A stretch of DNA of 50,081 bases from Beijerinckiaceae bacterium (lineage in GTDB: Bacteria; Pseudomonadota; Alphaproteobacteria; Rhizobiales; Beijerinckiaceae), in the NCBI GenBank assembly GCA_030684835.1, contig JAUXWZ010000004.1, forward strand, positions 1-50,081, read 5' to 3'. Shown in pieces: positions 35,332-42,690 of this stretch. How positions within the stretch are numbered: position 1 is the first letter of the stretch; every line of letters starts with the position of its first letter. Under the pieces are notes generated by a model. The model did not search any database, was not told the DNA's origin, and worked only from the letters and a program-made list of their open reading frames with translations. Position numbers and translations under genes: made by a program.

Positions 35332-35587
35332 ACTCCTCAAGCTGCGCAACCACTGTGATCACTTCATCCTCGAGGGTTGGAGGAGCTTCGGGGTATCCGT
35401 CCCGAATCATCTGACAAATTTCACGGGTTGAACGAACGCCATCGCATAACCCTAACACCAACGCGGCGGTCACATTTAGGTAAAACGCCCGCGTTTGCCT
35501 TGGTTGAAACGCAACACATTCTCCCTCAAGTACCTCAAGCGCGAGGCCAGGAGCAGTCATAAGCACACGATCGACTGTGGGTTTCAA
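35309..35587 (-). CDS. PqqD-like peptide chaperone (RRE fold)
   Basis: 92 residues. Features of the family: a start with two strands, F-Y-L-N-V-T-A-A-L-V-L-G-L-C-D-G near residue 34, T-R-E-I-C-Q-M-I near 54, and a C-terminal helix with V-V-A-Q-L-E-E-Y-G-L-L. Known: PqqD-type domains bind the leader of a precursor peptide and present it to modifying enzymes; relatives occur next to HprK-related kinases. Start TTG 35587 is supported by GGAGGG seven bases upstream (ATG 35560 is the alternative). It overlaps the four-domain gene, so the two are coupled. Partner peptide probably the Tat protein encoded just upstream, by position only. Confidence 0.8.
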   Translation of the reverse strand: MKPTVDRVLMTAPGLALEVLEGECVAFQPRQTRAFYLNVTAALVLGLCDGVRSTREICQMIRDGYPEAPPTLEDEVITVVAQLEEYGLLVYK

Positions 35588-35840
35588 AGCGTGACCCTCC
35601 TACCACTCCGAAGATGGCGCCACTGACTCGCGGGATCAAACTCCAAACCACAATCCGCCTAGCGCATGAAGGTGATAGCTCTGCTCCGTCCCCGGCGTGC
35701 TGACGCCGAATTCTTCAGTCGTGACGCCGCCTCGCGAAGTGAATAGCGCCAGCATTGTCGAAAACCTCTTAAACCCAGAGGGCCAGCACTTCCGGACGAG
35801 TCCTGCTTGCCTCGCTTGCCAAGGAAGTGCGCGCCGCCGA

Positions 35841-36230
35841 CTATGGGGGAACCGTCGTCGTCGTCGGAGGCAATGTAGTCGGAGCCAGAGTCGTGGTAGG
35901 GGGCAGCGTCGTCGGGGCCAGAGTCGTGGTGGGGGGCAGCGTCGTCGGGGCCAAAGTCGTGGTGGGGGCCAGCGTTGTTGGGGCCAAGGTCGTTGTGGGA
36001 GCCAAAGTCGTGGTGGCGGGACCAGCGGTCGTGGTCGGCGCAATGGTAGTTGGAGACGATCGTGGCGAGGTCGCGGCATGGGCTGGTACAATGACCATAT
36101 CAACTACCGGTTTCAGCCATCGCTCCGGCAGGAGCGCGATCCCCGCGAGCAGTCCGCCTGCGAGCGCCCCCTTGAGCACACGACGGCGTTCAACCGTCAA
36201 TCGATCAAGATGTTGTCGATTTTCGTCCAT
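35841..36230 (-). CDS. Tat-exported Thr/Pro repeat protein (candidate modification substrate)
   Basis: 129 residues from ATG 36230. Residues 14-20 (E-R-R-R-V-L-K) plus a hydrophobic segment (21-34) form a twin-arginine signal. It is followed by W-L-K-P-V-V-D-M-V-I-V-P-A-H-A, with likely cleavage after A-H-A near residue 52. I recall this W-x-K-P-V-V-x-x-V-x-x-P-A-H-A sequence in other short Tat-type proteins. From there to the end it is almost only Thr, Pro, Leu and Ala in the pattern P-T-T-T-L-A-P-T-T-L-P. Such a mucin-like tail has no enzyme fold but many hydroxyls for O-glycosylation or phosphorylation. It sits upstream of the PqqD and glycosyltransferase/kinase genes on the same strand, 253 bases from PqqD. 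Confidence 0.75.
   Translation of the reverse strand: MDENRQHLDRLTVERRRVLKGALAGGLLAGIALLPERWLKPVVDMVIVPAHAATSPRSSPTTIAPTTTAGPATTTLAPTTTLAPTTLAPTTTLAPTTLPPTTTLAPTTLPPTTTLAPTTLPPTTTTVPP
35875..36006. repeat. 33-bp minisatellite in the Thr/Pro gene
   Basis: Four tandem units of 33 bases (35875, 35908, 35941, 35974), differing at a few third positions, each coding for 11 residues of the Thr/Pro tail. The three outer units are nearly the same. Length change by slippage between strains is likely. Confidence 0.85.
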
Positions 36231-36494
36231 GGCCGGCACCCATGCAATTTCCCCGAAAAGTACCCGACGCCGTCAAGGAACGCAATCGGCTCCGGCGGTT
36301 CCGGCGTAGCCAAGGACCGGTTTGTCATGCATTCGATCAAATCGAGGGTCGGATTGACATTGCCAAAGCCCGTCCTCGGTGTGACATTCATCGGGCGAGG
36401 GCATCGCAAGCCGACCGACCGTCAGACCATAACACGCCGTCGCCTGACCGGGCCTCGTCACCAAATTTGGCGATAGCTGCTTCCGGACACGTCG

Positions 36495-37433
36495 ATGTCA
36501 TTGGTTGACAAGTGGATCGTCTACTGTGCCGACCCTGTCGGCTCGCATACCGTGCCACCTCACGATCTTCCGCCACAACTCGCAGGCCGCTTGGTTGACC
36601 AGGCCGAGTCGCACAGGGTGCTTGGTGCCGTCTTGCAAAATTTTCCAGGTTTCAGGCAGGATGGTCCATTTGCTGCCCACTGGAAGTCTGCCCGTGACCG
36701 GAATCGAGCAAACGTAGCGTTCTCCCTAATGCTTACCCACGAAGCCGATACTTTGGTCGAAAAGCTTGATGGCTTGCGGGCCACGGTAGTGAAGGGTCCG
36801 ACCTTTGCAAAGAAACTTTATCCATCACCCACATTGCGCACCTTTTCAGACATCGACGTTTTAATCGATGTCGACGACCAGGTCGAAGTTGAAAGGATCC
36901 TTAAAGGCCTCGGATATCATTTGGCTGAAGCGAGCCAGCATGAGTTTAAATGGCTGAGTGGTGCAAATGAACAAGTGATGGTCGAAGTGCAAACTGACCT
37001 CGTGCACGCAGAAAGTCTACGCCGAGGCATGTCGTTGTCTTACGGGTCGATCGCTCAATCGCCAGACAGCTCTGCGTCGCTATTAATAATTGCTGTTGTG
37101 CACGGCGCCGGTCATCAATATGAGTACCTTCAGCATCTGGTCGATATCTGTCAGGCAGCAAGGTTTCTGAAGCCAACAGATGAAGCCGAACTTGACCGTT
37201 TACTGGCTGCCACGAACGCGCGATTTGCCACCCTTGTCAGCCTGCTTTTTGCCGGCCGCATATTTGGCGAAGATCGCTGCAACGTCCTGGCGAGAGAGAT
37301 TGGTTCAACGCCTCTTCATAAGCTTGCGGCAAGCCTGTTGGATCAGACGGTCATAATGTCCACGACCGACCAACGGCGGGCGTCTTACAACTGGCGGCGC
37401 CAGGCTTTCAGGTTGCTGCTACGCAATTCATAA
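36495..37433 (+). CDS. Nucleotidyltransferase, NTP_transf_5-like
   Basis: 312 residues. V-V-K-G-P-T-F-A-K-K-L-Y near residue 97, then R-T-F-S-D-I-D-V-L-I near 113, the Ser and paired Asp of a pol-beta-type nucleotidyltransferase, in the form seen in the uncharacterised NTP_transf_5 family. H-G-A-G-H-Q near 205 is a conserved later position. Known: this family often neighbours PqqD- and HprK-like genes in peptide-modification clusters (lasso peptide and similar). Divergent from the Thr/Pro gene, with 264 bases between starts for a shared control region. Followed by galE 67 bases later, likely co-transcribed. Substrate unknown. Confidence 0.75.
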   Translation: MSLVDKWIVYCADPVGSHTVPPHDLPPQLAGRLVDQAESHRVLGAVLQNFPGFRQDGPFAAHWKSARDRNRANVAFSLMLTHEADTLVEKLDGLRATVVKGPTFAKKLYPSPTLRTFSDIDVLIDVDDQVEVERILKGLGYHLAEASQHEFKWLSGANEQVMVEVQTDLVHAESLRRGMSLSYGSIAQSPDSSASLLIIAVVHGAGHQYEYLQHLVDICQAARFLKPTDEAELDRLLAATNARFATLVSLLFAGRIFGEDRCNVLAREIGSTPLHKLAASLLDQTVIMSTTDQRRASYNWRRQAFRLLLRNS

Positions 37434-37500
37434 TATCCCGGGTCCTTATTTGGCGATAAGGAATACGTCGCTTGGTGGACGGTCTGAAACGGGAGCAACA

Positions 37501-38622
37501 ATGAATGTTCTTATTACAGGCGGTGCCGGCTATATTGGGTCGCATACTTGCGTCGAACTCATCCGCGCCGGTCACTCGGCCATCATCCTTGATAATTTCA
37601 GCAGTTCCAAAGATAGCGTTCCAGATCAAATAGCACGAATAACCGGCAAGCATCCAATTGTCGTGAAGGGCGATGTCCGAGACGAAGTCTTGATCCTGTG
37701 GGCGCTAACGTCATATCGCGTCGAGGCTGTTATTCATCTGGCGGGACTTAAGTCCGTTCCAGACTCCATGTTGGACCCCGACAGCTATAAGGATATCAAT
37801 GTTGGTGGCAGCGACGCTTTGCTACGAGCGATGGTGACACGGCAGGTTTATAGGCTGGTTTACGCATCTTCCGCCGCTGTTTATGGGCCACCGCTTTCGT
37901 TGCCGATTAAGGAAGATCATCCTCTCGCACCTCGTAATCCCTATGGACAGAGCAAGCTGTCCGTCGAACGGAAGTTGGAAGAACTATCCGGGCAAGGGTT
38001 GTTCAGAATTGCAATCCTGCGTTTTTTCAATCCGGTTGGAGCCCATCAGAGTGGGTTGATTGGTGACGACCCTTGCGGGATTCCGGGCAACCTGATGCCT
38101 CAGGTGTCGCGGGTCGCGATCGGTCATCTGCCTATTCTGCAAGTATTCGGCAACGATTACGAAACGCTCGATGGAAGCGCTGTCCGGGACTACCTGCATG
38201 TGATGGATTTGGCGATCGCTCAAATTCAAGCGCTCGACGCCCTTGATCGGCAGCGGTGGATCCGGGTCAATTTGGGCACCGGTCGCGGCGTCAGCGTACT
38301 ACAGCTATTGAGAGCGTTCTCCGAGGTATCAGGCAAAAGCATTCCATACGTTTTTGCGCCCCGGCGATTGGGGGATACTGCACAATGCTATGCAAGCGCG
38401 GAGCTCGCGCTAAAGGACCTGCAGTGGCGCGCCGAACGAAGTCTGGAGGAAATGTGCAAGGATACTTGGCACTGGCAGTGCAAGACCTTGAACCAGTACC
38501 AAGATCCCGGGTTGCCTTCGAAAATCCCGGTGTTGAGTTCATCGACGAGAATGGTGGAGGACCAGGGGTCCGCCTCAAAAAATCCAAACGAGAGGCACGG
38601 AAACGGTAAAAAGGTGCCGTGA
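37501..38622 (+). CDS. galE: UDP-glucose 4-epimerase GalE with an aberrant C-terminal extension
   Basis: Interconverts UDP-glucose and UDP-galactose (some members also the N-acetyl forms), giving a sugar donor. Seen: NAD-binding G-G-A-G-Y-I-G-S-H at residues 7-15, S-S-A-A-V-Y-G near 123, the catalytic Y-G-Q-S-K near 148, and L-R-F-F-N-P-V-G near 175. The family end D-T-W-H-W-Q is at about 322. Beyond residue 330 the frame runs about 43 codons into DNA that is the tail of an XRE gene in another frame, so the natural stop seems lost. ATG 37501 has GGGAG close by. Its place next to the glycosyltransferase block suggests it supplies UDP-Gal or UDP-GalNAc. Confidence 0.88.
   Translation: MNVLITGGAGYIGSHTCVELIRAGHSAIILDNFSSSKDSVPDQIARITGKHPIVVKGDVRDEVLILWALTSYRVEAVIHLAGLKSVPDSMLDPDSYKDINVGGSDALLRAMVTRQVYRLVYASSAAVYGPPLSLPIKEDHPLAPRNPYGQSKLSVERKLEELSGQGLFRIAILRFFNPVGAHQSGLIGDDPCGIPGNLMPQVSRVAIGHLPILQVFGNDYETLDGSAVRDYLHVMDLAIAQIQALDALDRQRWIRVNLGTGRGVSVLQLLRAFSEVSGKSIPYVFAPRRLGDTAQCYASAELALKDLQWRAERSLEEMCKDTWHWQCKTLNQYQDPGLPSKIPVLSSSTRMVEDQGSASKNPNERHGNGKKVP
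38516..38609 (+). pseudogene. Remnant of an XRE regulator gene, C-terminal end
   Basis: Frame reading A-F-E-N-P-G-V-E-F-I-D-E-N-G-G-G-P-G-V-R-L, then a Lys/Arg-rich end and stop at 38607-38609. It matches the C-terminus of the intact XRE protein at 6171-6452 (G-V-E-F-I-D-E-N-G-G-G-A-G-V-R-L). The helix-turn-helix part is missing; instead the DNA upstream is galE, which reads through it in a different frame. Orientation is the same as in the intact pair with YqaJ. Confidence 0.8.
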
Positions 38623-38624
38623 GG

Positions 38625-38785
38625 GGATCGTGTGGCGCCGCTTACCGGCATGGGGCCGGTGCCAATCGTGCCGGTGTAAGCCAGATAGGAAGCCTCGGCA
38701 CGGCGATCGGATGTTAGATGAGCTTGAGCATAGGCCCATTCCCTGAGTGCGGTCTGGATGAAGCGCTCGGTTGCCGTTGGTTGTT
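38625..38785 (-). mobile_element. IS481-type transposase remnant
   Basis: On the minus strand, 38689-38780 reads E-R-F-I-Q-T-A-L-R-E-W-A-Y-A-Q, the end of an integrase catalytic core in IS481-type transposases. After a frameshift, 38625-38695 reads L-H-R-H-D-W-H-R-P-H-A-G, the usual next motif (Y-N-W-H-R-P-H). No inverted-repeat ends are visible. Only about 50 codons remain. Confidence 0.75.
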
Positions 38786-38790
38786 GGCGT

Positions 38791-38907
38791 ATTGGTGTGG
38801 ATGTGCAATGGCGCAACGGCTGGTCCGTCGCCGCCACTTTCGAGGGCGAGTTCTCAGAAGTCACCCGCTCCTACGGCGGCAAGGGCCTCCTCCGCTATCT
38901 ATGGTAA
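38791..38907 (+). pseudogene. C-terminal fragment of an autotransporter beta-barrel gene
   Basis: 38 codons to TAA 38905-38907 read W-R-N-G-W-S-V-A-A-T-F-E-G-E-F and end in R-S-Y-G-G-K-G-L-L-R-Y-L-W. This is the last two strands of autotransporter barrels, with the expected aromatic final residue. The rest of the gene is gone; the IS481 fragment abuts it on the left. Confidence 0.7.
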
Positions 38908-38951
38908 CGAATTAATTTGTGGGGTTCCATGCGAACGGTTACGGTTAAAAC

Positions 38952-40016
38952 ATGAGTACAGATAAACTTCAGGCGTTACACAAGACTGTTGCAGATATAC
39001 TGAGCGAGCCTGCGTCGCCCGTAAGTTTCTTTGACGACGAGCCCCACGAAGCAGCGCAGGGCAGGGACCAGGTTGCGAAGGCTTCGGACAGTATTCGGCG
39101 AGGCACCGAAACTCCAAAAGAGAATTTCGGCAAGGCAACGTTTGGCAAACCTGGGATTTCACCAACGGAGATGCGCGAGGCGCACATCGTTCGCGACGCC
39201 AGGAACGAAATTCCCGGCATAGCTCGCCAGGGTCTCGCTGAACAAACCCCTGTTGCGCCGTCAGCTGAGGCAGGAAATCAACCGCGTTCCAGACGGTGGC
39301 GCGAAGCCCCAGGCCCGCGGTCGGATCCGCAGACCACGAGCATCAACACATTTGGCCCGGCTGTCTCGGGCAACCGGATTTCGCGTGGCGGCTGGGCGTT
39401 ACGTGGCATCGCAGGCATCCTGCTGGCGGCTGGTATCGGTGCCGCCCTTATCGCCTGGCTGGGGCCGTCCGGCGATGCGGCGAAGACGGCCCTGGCAGCT
39501 CCTCCACAACCCGCGCCGCCGGCGCCGACCGCCGCCGCCCTGCCGCCCGAGTTGACGCCGTTGCTCCAGTCGATGGCGCGCGATCTTGCAAACATGGGGA
39601 AAGAGATCGAGCATCTCAAGGCCGGTCGCGATCAGATGGCCCGCGACAATGCGAACCTCAGCGAGCAGCTCAAGGCCAGCCAGGAGCAATTTGCCCGCGC
39701 TGTTAGCCAGCTATCCGAACAACTCAAGGCGAGCCAGGAGCAACTGGTACGCGACAACGCCAGCGTGGCCGGGCAAATCAAGGGAATCCAGGAACAGTTG
39801 ACCAGCGTCATTTCCCGGGCTGCCGAGCGGAATGCGCCGCCCAGAATAGCCGCAACCCCGCCAAGGCCGACGCCTCTTTTACTACGGCCGGCGGCTCCTG
39901 CGGTGCGTCAACCGGTGCCGGCACTCTCGTCACCACCGGCCGGAGCCCAGCCGAGGGGCGAGAAACCAAAATTGTCATCGACATCGCGGCCGCCGGCGCC
40001 CGCGCGACAGCCTTAG
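38952..40016 (+). CDS. Membrane-anchored coiled-coil protein
   Basis: 354 residues. A charged N-terminal region of about 145 residues, one membrane helix (about 153-172), a Pro/Ala linker, then a coiled coil from about 205 to 295 with repeated S-E-Q-L-K-A-S-Q-E-Q units, then a Pro-rich tail. Topology suggests a cytoplasmic N-terminus and a periplasmic coiled coil, or the reverse. No enzyme motif. It is the intact version of the frameshifted gene at 29281-30343. It meets the next gene tail to tail with a four-base overlap. Function unknown; the shape would suit a scaffold. Confidence 0.7.
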   Translation: MSTDKLQALHKTVADILSEPASPVSFFDDEPHEAAQGRDQVAKASDSIRRGTETPKENFGKATFGKPGISPTEMREAHIVRDARNEIPGIARQGLAEQTPVAPSAEAGNQPRSRRWREAPGPRSDPQTTSINTFGPAVSGNRISRGGWALRGIAGILLAAGIGAALIAWLGPSGDAAKTALAAPPQPAPPAPTAAALPPELTPLLQSMARDLANMGKEIEHLKAGRDQMARDNANLSEQLKASQEQFARAVSQLSEQLKASQEQLVRDNASVAGQIKGIQEQLTSVISRAAERNAPPRIAATPPRPTPLLLRPAAPAVRQPVPALSSPPAGAQPRGEKPKLSSTSRPPAPARQP

Positions 40017-41254
40017 TTTGGAGCCAGAACAGCATCCGCCTGGCGACTATCTCTTTTGACGATGATGATTGAGCCGTTTCGGGTAGCAAATCTGGCGCCG
40101 ATCAGTTTTGGCACCTTCTCCGTGAGTTGCGATGGCAGCGGGATCGTTGCACCGCCGACGAAATCGCCGATGTTGATCGCAGGCAGGGCAGGGCCGGCGG
40201 AGGGGGAAGGCTTGATGTAGTCTCTCACCAACTGAATCTCCTCTCGCGTAAGGTTCAAGGGGAGGTGATCGATGCGGATTTCGCCGCCAGCTTTTTTGTT
40301 CAGAGCTGCCGATTTGGCTTGTCCGCCGTCCTGCTGGCTTAGTTTTAGTTTTTCGGTCTGCTCGAGTCTTGCCAGACGTTCCTTTACGGGCAGGAGGTCT
40401 TTTCGGAGTGTTGCCAAGTCTGACCTCAAGGACCGAATCTGCGCGAGGGCAACTGCGGCGATCGCGCAGGCCACGAGCACCAATACAGTAAGGAAAACAA
40501 ATGCGGCGCCTCCCAGCCGTCCGGCATTGGGTTCGGCTGTTTCGTTTGACTCACCTTGCCCAACATGTCGGCGCCAAAGATCGGCTACCGTTCGCCGCAT
40601 ATTCACGATGAAAACGACAAGACGCGCTCGCAGGAAGGACTTTGATTCCAAACTTGCGTGAGTAGATCCGAAGCCCCGACGCAGGAAAGCGGGAGCATCC
40701 TCAACGGGAGCATCCCCAAGCCTGCCGGCGGCGGCCTCCACCCCCGCCGGAAGAACATCATCCAGTAAAGTCGGGGTAGCCTCTGCGGGTTCTGGATTTT
40801 CCGGTAGTTGAGGTTGATCGATGGCGTCGATCGAGGAATCTTCCGGCGGTTCGGTCACCACGGTTTCGTCGGTACCTTCACCATTACCGCTGTCCATTCC
40901 TCTCAGCTCGAGATCGAAGATTCTTAGCCGCTCCTCGGTGCCTATCAAATCATCGATCAATCGGAAGGTCTGTGAAGTGGGGCCGGGAGGCGCTGCCACT
41001 GCAGGCGAACCGGGTTTTTCAAGGGAGCGCAGCAGCGACAGGCCCTCATCCGTAATGGTCAGTCCGGCTTCATCGCGCACCACCAATCCAGATTTGAAAA
41101 TGTCGACGTCGCCAAGCGCGACGAAACGGTTGAGTTGCTCGGCGTAGTCCTCGCTCGCGGTGAACGCTTCGATGTCGCGTCTAAGGTCAATGAAGTCCGC
41201 ACGCCCGTCCGGGCGTTGGGCAAGAATATTAAGTATCGCCAGTCGAAGTCTCAC
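40013..41254 (-). CDS. Membrane protein with N-terminal winged-helix-like domain
   Basis: 413 residues from GTG 41254 (GAGGGA five bases ahead; the same start position as its paralogue at 2393). Residues 1-82: winged-helix-like domain (A-Q-R-P-D-G-R-A-D near residue 12, D-I-F-K-S-G near 51, L-E-K-P at 78). A long acidic linker, one membrane helix (about 248-272), then a short coiled coil. The last 60 residues (I-G-D-F-V-G-G-A-T-I-P, S-I-I-I-V-K-R-D-S-R) resemble the end of DUF1236-type periplasmic domains. This could be a one-component membrane sensor. A start at 41341 would add residues not shared with the paralogue. Confidence 0.65.
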   Translation of the reverse strand: MRLRLAILNILAQRPDGRADFIDLRRDIEAFTASEDYAEQLNRFVALGDVDIFKSGLVVRDEAGLTITDEGLSLLRSLEKPGSPAVAAPPGPTSQTFRLIDDLIGTEERLRIFDLELRGMDSGNGEGTDETVVTEPPEDSSIDAIDQPQLPENPEPAEATPTLLDDVLPAGVEAAAGRLGDAPVEDAPAFLRRGFGSTHASLESKSFLRARLVVFIVNMRRTVADLWRRHVGQGESNETAEPNAGRLGGAAFVFLTVLVLVACAIAAVALAQIRSLRSDLATLRKDLLPVKERLARLEQTEKLKLSQQDGGQAKSAALNKKAGGEIRIDHLPLNLTREEIQLVRDYIKPSPSAGPALPAINIGDFVGGATIPLPSQLTEKVPKLIGARFATRNGSIIIVKRDSRQADAVLAPN

Positions 41255-41463
41255 GCGATTCCCTCGCGAATTCGTCCCACGTCGACCTTTCACCACCGGG
41301 GAGCCGGTCCAAAACATCCCCAGATTCCAAAGCCGCGCCACGTCGACGGTACCGGCGAAAGCCCGGATTTGGCGGCTCTCGTGCCAGTTATGCCCGAAAA
41401 GGCTTGATAAAGGTCACCTGATTTGGCACTTTTTTAGAACACCTTTTCGGGATCGGAATTATT

Positions 41464-41724
41464 ATGCAGATATCGTTGTTTACGCTCATCGCAGCGGCTG
41501 TTTCGGCTGTGTTTCTGTTTGCCAGCGGTGCTCAAGCGGGCACATACCCGTTCGGCGATGAGCCGTACCGGCTCAATTGGGGCTACGATCCCGAGATTCA
41601 GTCGGGATGCTGGAAGTGGAATTGGCAGCAATATCACTGGAATAACCATTGTGCCGTGTATGTCCACCCCAAGGCCTATATGTACCCGCGCTCGCCCCGC
41701 GTGGTCTTGCGATCAAAGGGCTGA
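41464..41724 (+). CDS. Small secreted protein, 86 aa
   Basis: Signal peptide to about residue 25 (ends A-Q-A-G). The mature part is rich in Trp, Tyr and His, with two Cys (49 and 62) and W-N-N-H-C-A-V-Y-V-H-P. I recall similar short periplasmic proteins in Bradyrhizobium, no function known. Single gene. Confidence 0.65.
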   Translation: MQISLFTLIAAAVSAVFLFASGAQAGTYPFGDEPYRLNWGYDPEIQSGCWKWNWQQYHWNNHCAVYVHPKAYMYPRSPRVVLRSKG

Positions 41725-41874
41725 TTGCGCCTGGCTTGACGGTTCGAAGCCGACGCAGAATCCAGCGCACCGGCTGTCATACAAATTTGTAGTCAGGAGC
41801 GCTGAACGGCGACCTGGCGGGTTTTGAGGACTGACATCGTATTTGCTGAAATGCTGCGGGTGGAGGGGTGAGTG

Positions 41875-42207
41875 ATGACATGGGTAAATGAGCGGGACCT
41901 TCTGATTGCGCAGACAATGGCGTTTGTTCAGTCCGTCACTGGGACAAAGCCAGAGCCCGAGACTCGGATTGAATTTACGGCGGTGGAGGAGATCCACAGC
42001 GCCGAGAGACCTGTTGCGGTTGTCCCGACGAGCCATGCTTTGCGACTTCCCCAGGATGAAGTTCGCGATGAAATTCAAGGCAGAGTGGCGGCGTTCCGCG
42101 CTCACCAGCAACTTTTTCAGCGGGAACGCGACGACTATTTCAGTTCTGTGCTTGCCAAAGCTCGCGCCAGAACCAGCACTCAACCCAAAGTGCCAGGAAC
42201 TAAATAA
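41875..42207 (+). CDS. Small hypothetical protein, 110 aa
   Basis: ATG 41875 follows GGAGGGG by seven bases, a strong signal. The product is helical: N-E-R-D-L-L-I-A-Q-T-M-A-F-V-Q-S-V-T-G near the start, a Pro-rich middle, then R-V-A-A-F-R-A-H-Q-Q and R-D-D-Y-F-S-S-V-L-A-K-A. No signal peptide or membrane segment. I do not know the function. The next feature downstream is a broken gene. Confidence 0.6.
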   Translation: MTWVNERDLLIAQTMAFVQSVTGTKPEPETRIEFTAVEEIHSAERPVAVVPTSHALRLPQDEVRDEIQGRVAAFRAHQQLFQRERDDYFSSVLAKARARTSTQPKVPGTK

Positions 42208-42304
42208 TCGGCTAGAAACCAGGTGCCAGGCGACTCTCTCGGCGCCTCGCGGGAAACATCGCGCGTTAGTTGGCGCTCCGGTGGTGATTTCTAAAGGTGT
42301 GTCG

Positions 42305-42690
42305 ATGTCGTGGTTCAGGAAGGCGCAACGCACCGAAATCCGGGACGAACACATCCAGTGGCCGATAGAGGACATTGAAGCGGCCCACTGGATACGCGAC
42401 ATTTGCAATCGCGCTGCCGACAGAGCTGAGAAAATGGGTTCCACTGCTGACCGCGCAGGTAAGACGAACAACACATATGAAACGGAACGGTACGAACGGC
42501 TGCCAAAACCGCCATGCAAATCGCCATCAAGTTGTCTGATGATCTTATGCGGGATTTCGCTGTGCGGCAGATCGTGGGCTTGTGCGTGAAGGCTACCAAT
42601 CTGAATACAGCACGGATACTCCTTCGCGGTATCCAGGCCGTTTCCATCAGAGAAAATGTGCTGAACGACCATCCAATTCTGCGAAACTGA
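42305..42690 (+). pseudogene. Frameshifted small gene, about 128 codons
   Basis: From ATG 42305 the frame reads M-S-W-F-R-K-A-Q-R, then I-E-D-I-E-A-A-H-W-I-R-D-I-C-N and E-T-E-R-Y-E-R-L. At about 42495 the sensible reading moves one base on and continues A-A-K-T-A-M-Q-I-A-I-K-L-S-D-D-L and A-R-I-L-L-R-G-I-Q, ending at TGA 42688-42690. Both halves are helical and fit together as one soluble protein. A long frame on the minus strand (42819-41713) is its shadow. A sequencing error would look the same. Confidence 0.6.

Noticed and set aside
35827-36309. Plus-strand frame with V-V-G-A-K-V-V-V-G repeats opposite the Thr/Pro gene
   Set aside because: No signal or sensible start; the minus frame has a Tat signal and sits in the same direction as its neighbours. 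It stays open only because of the minisatellite.
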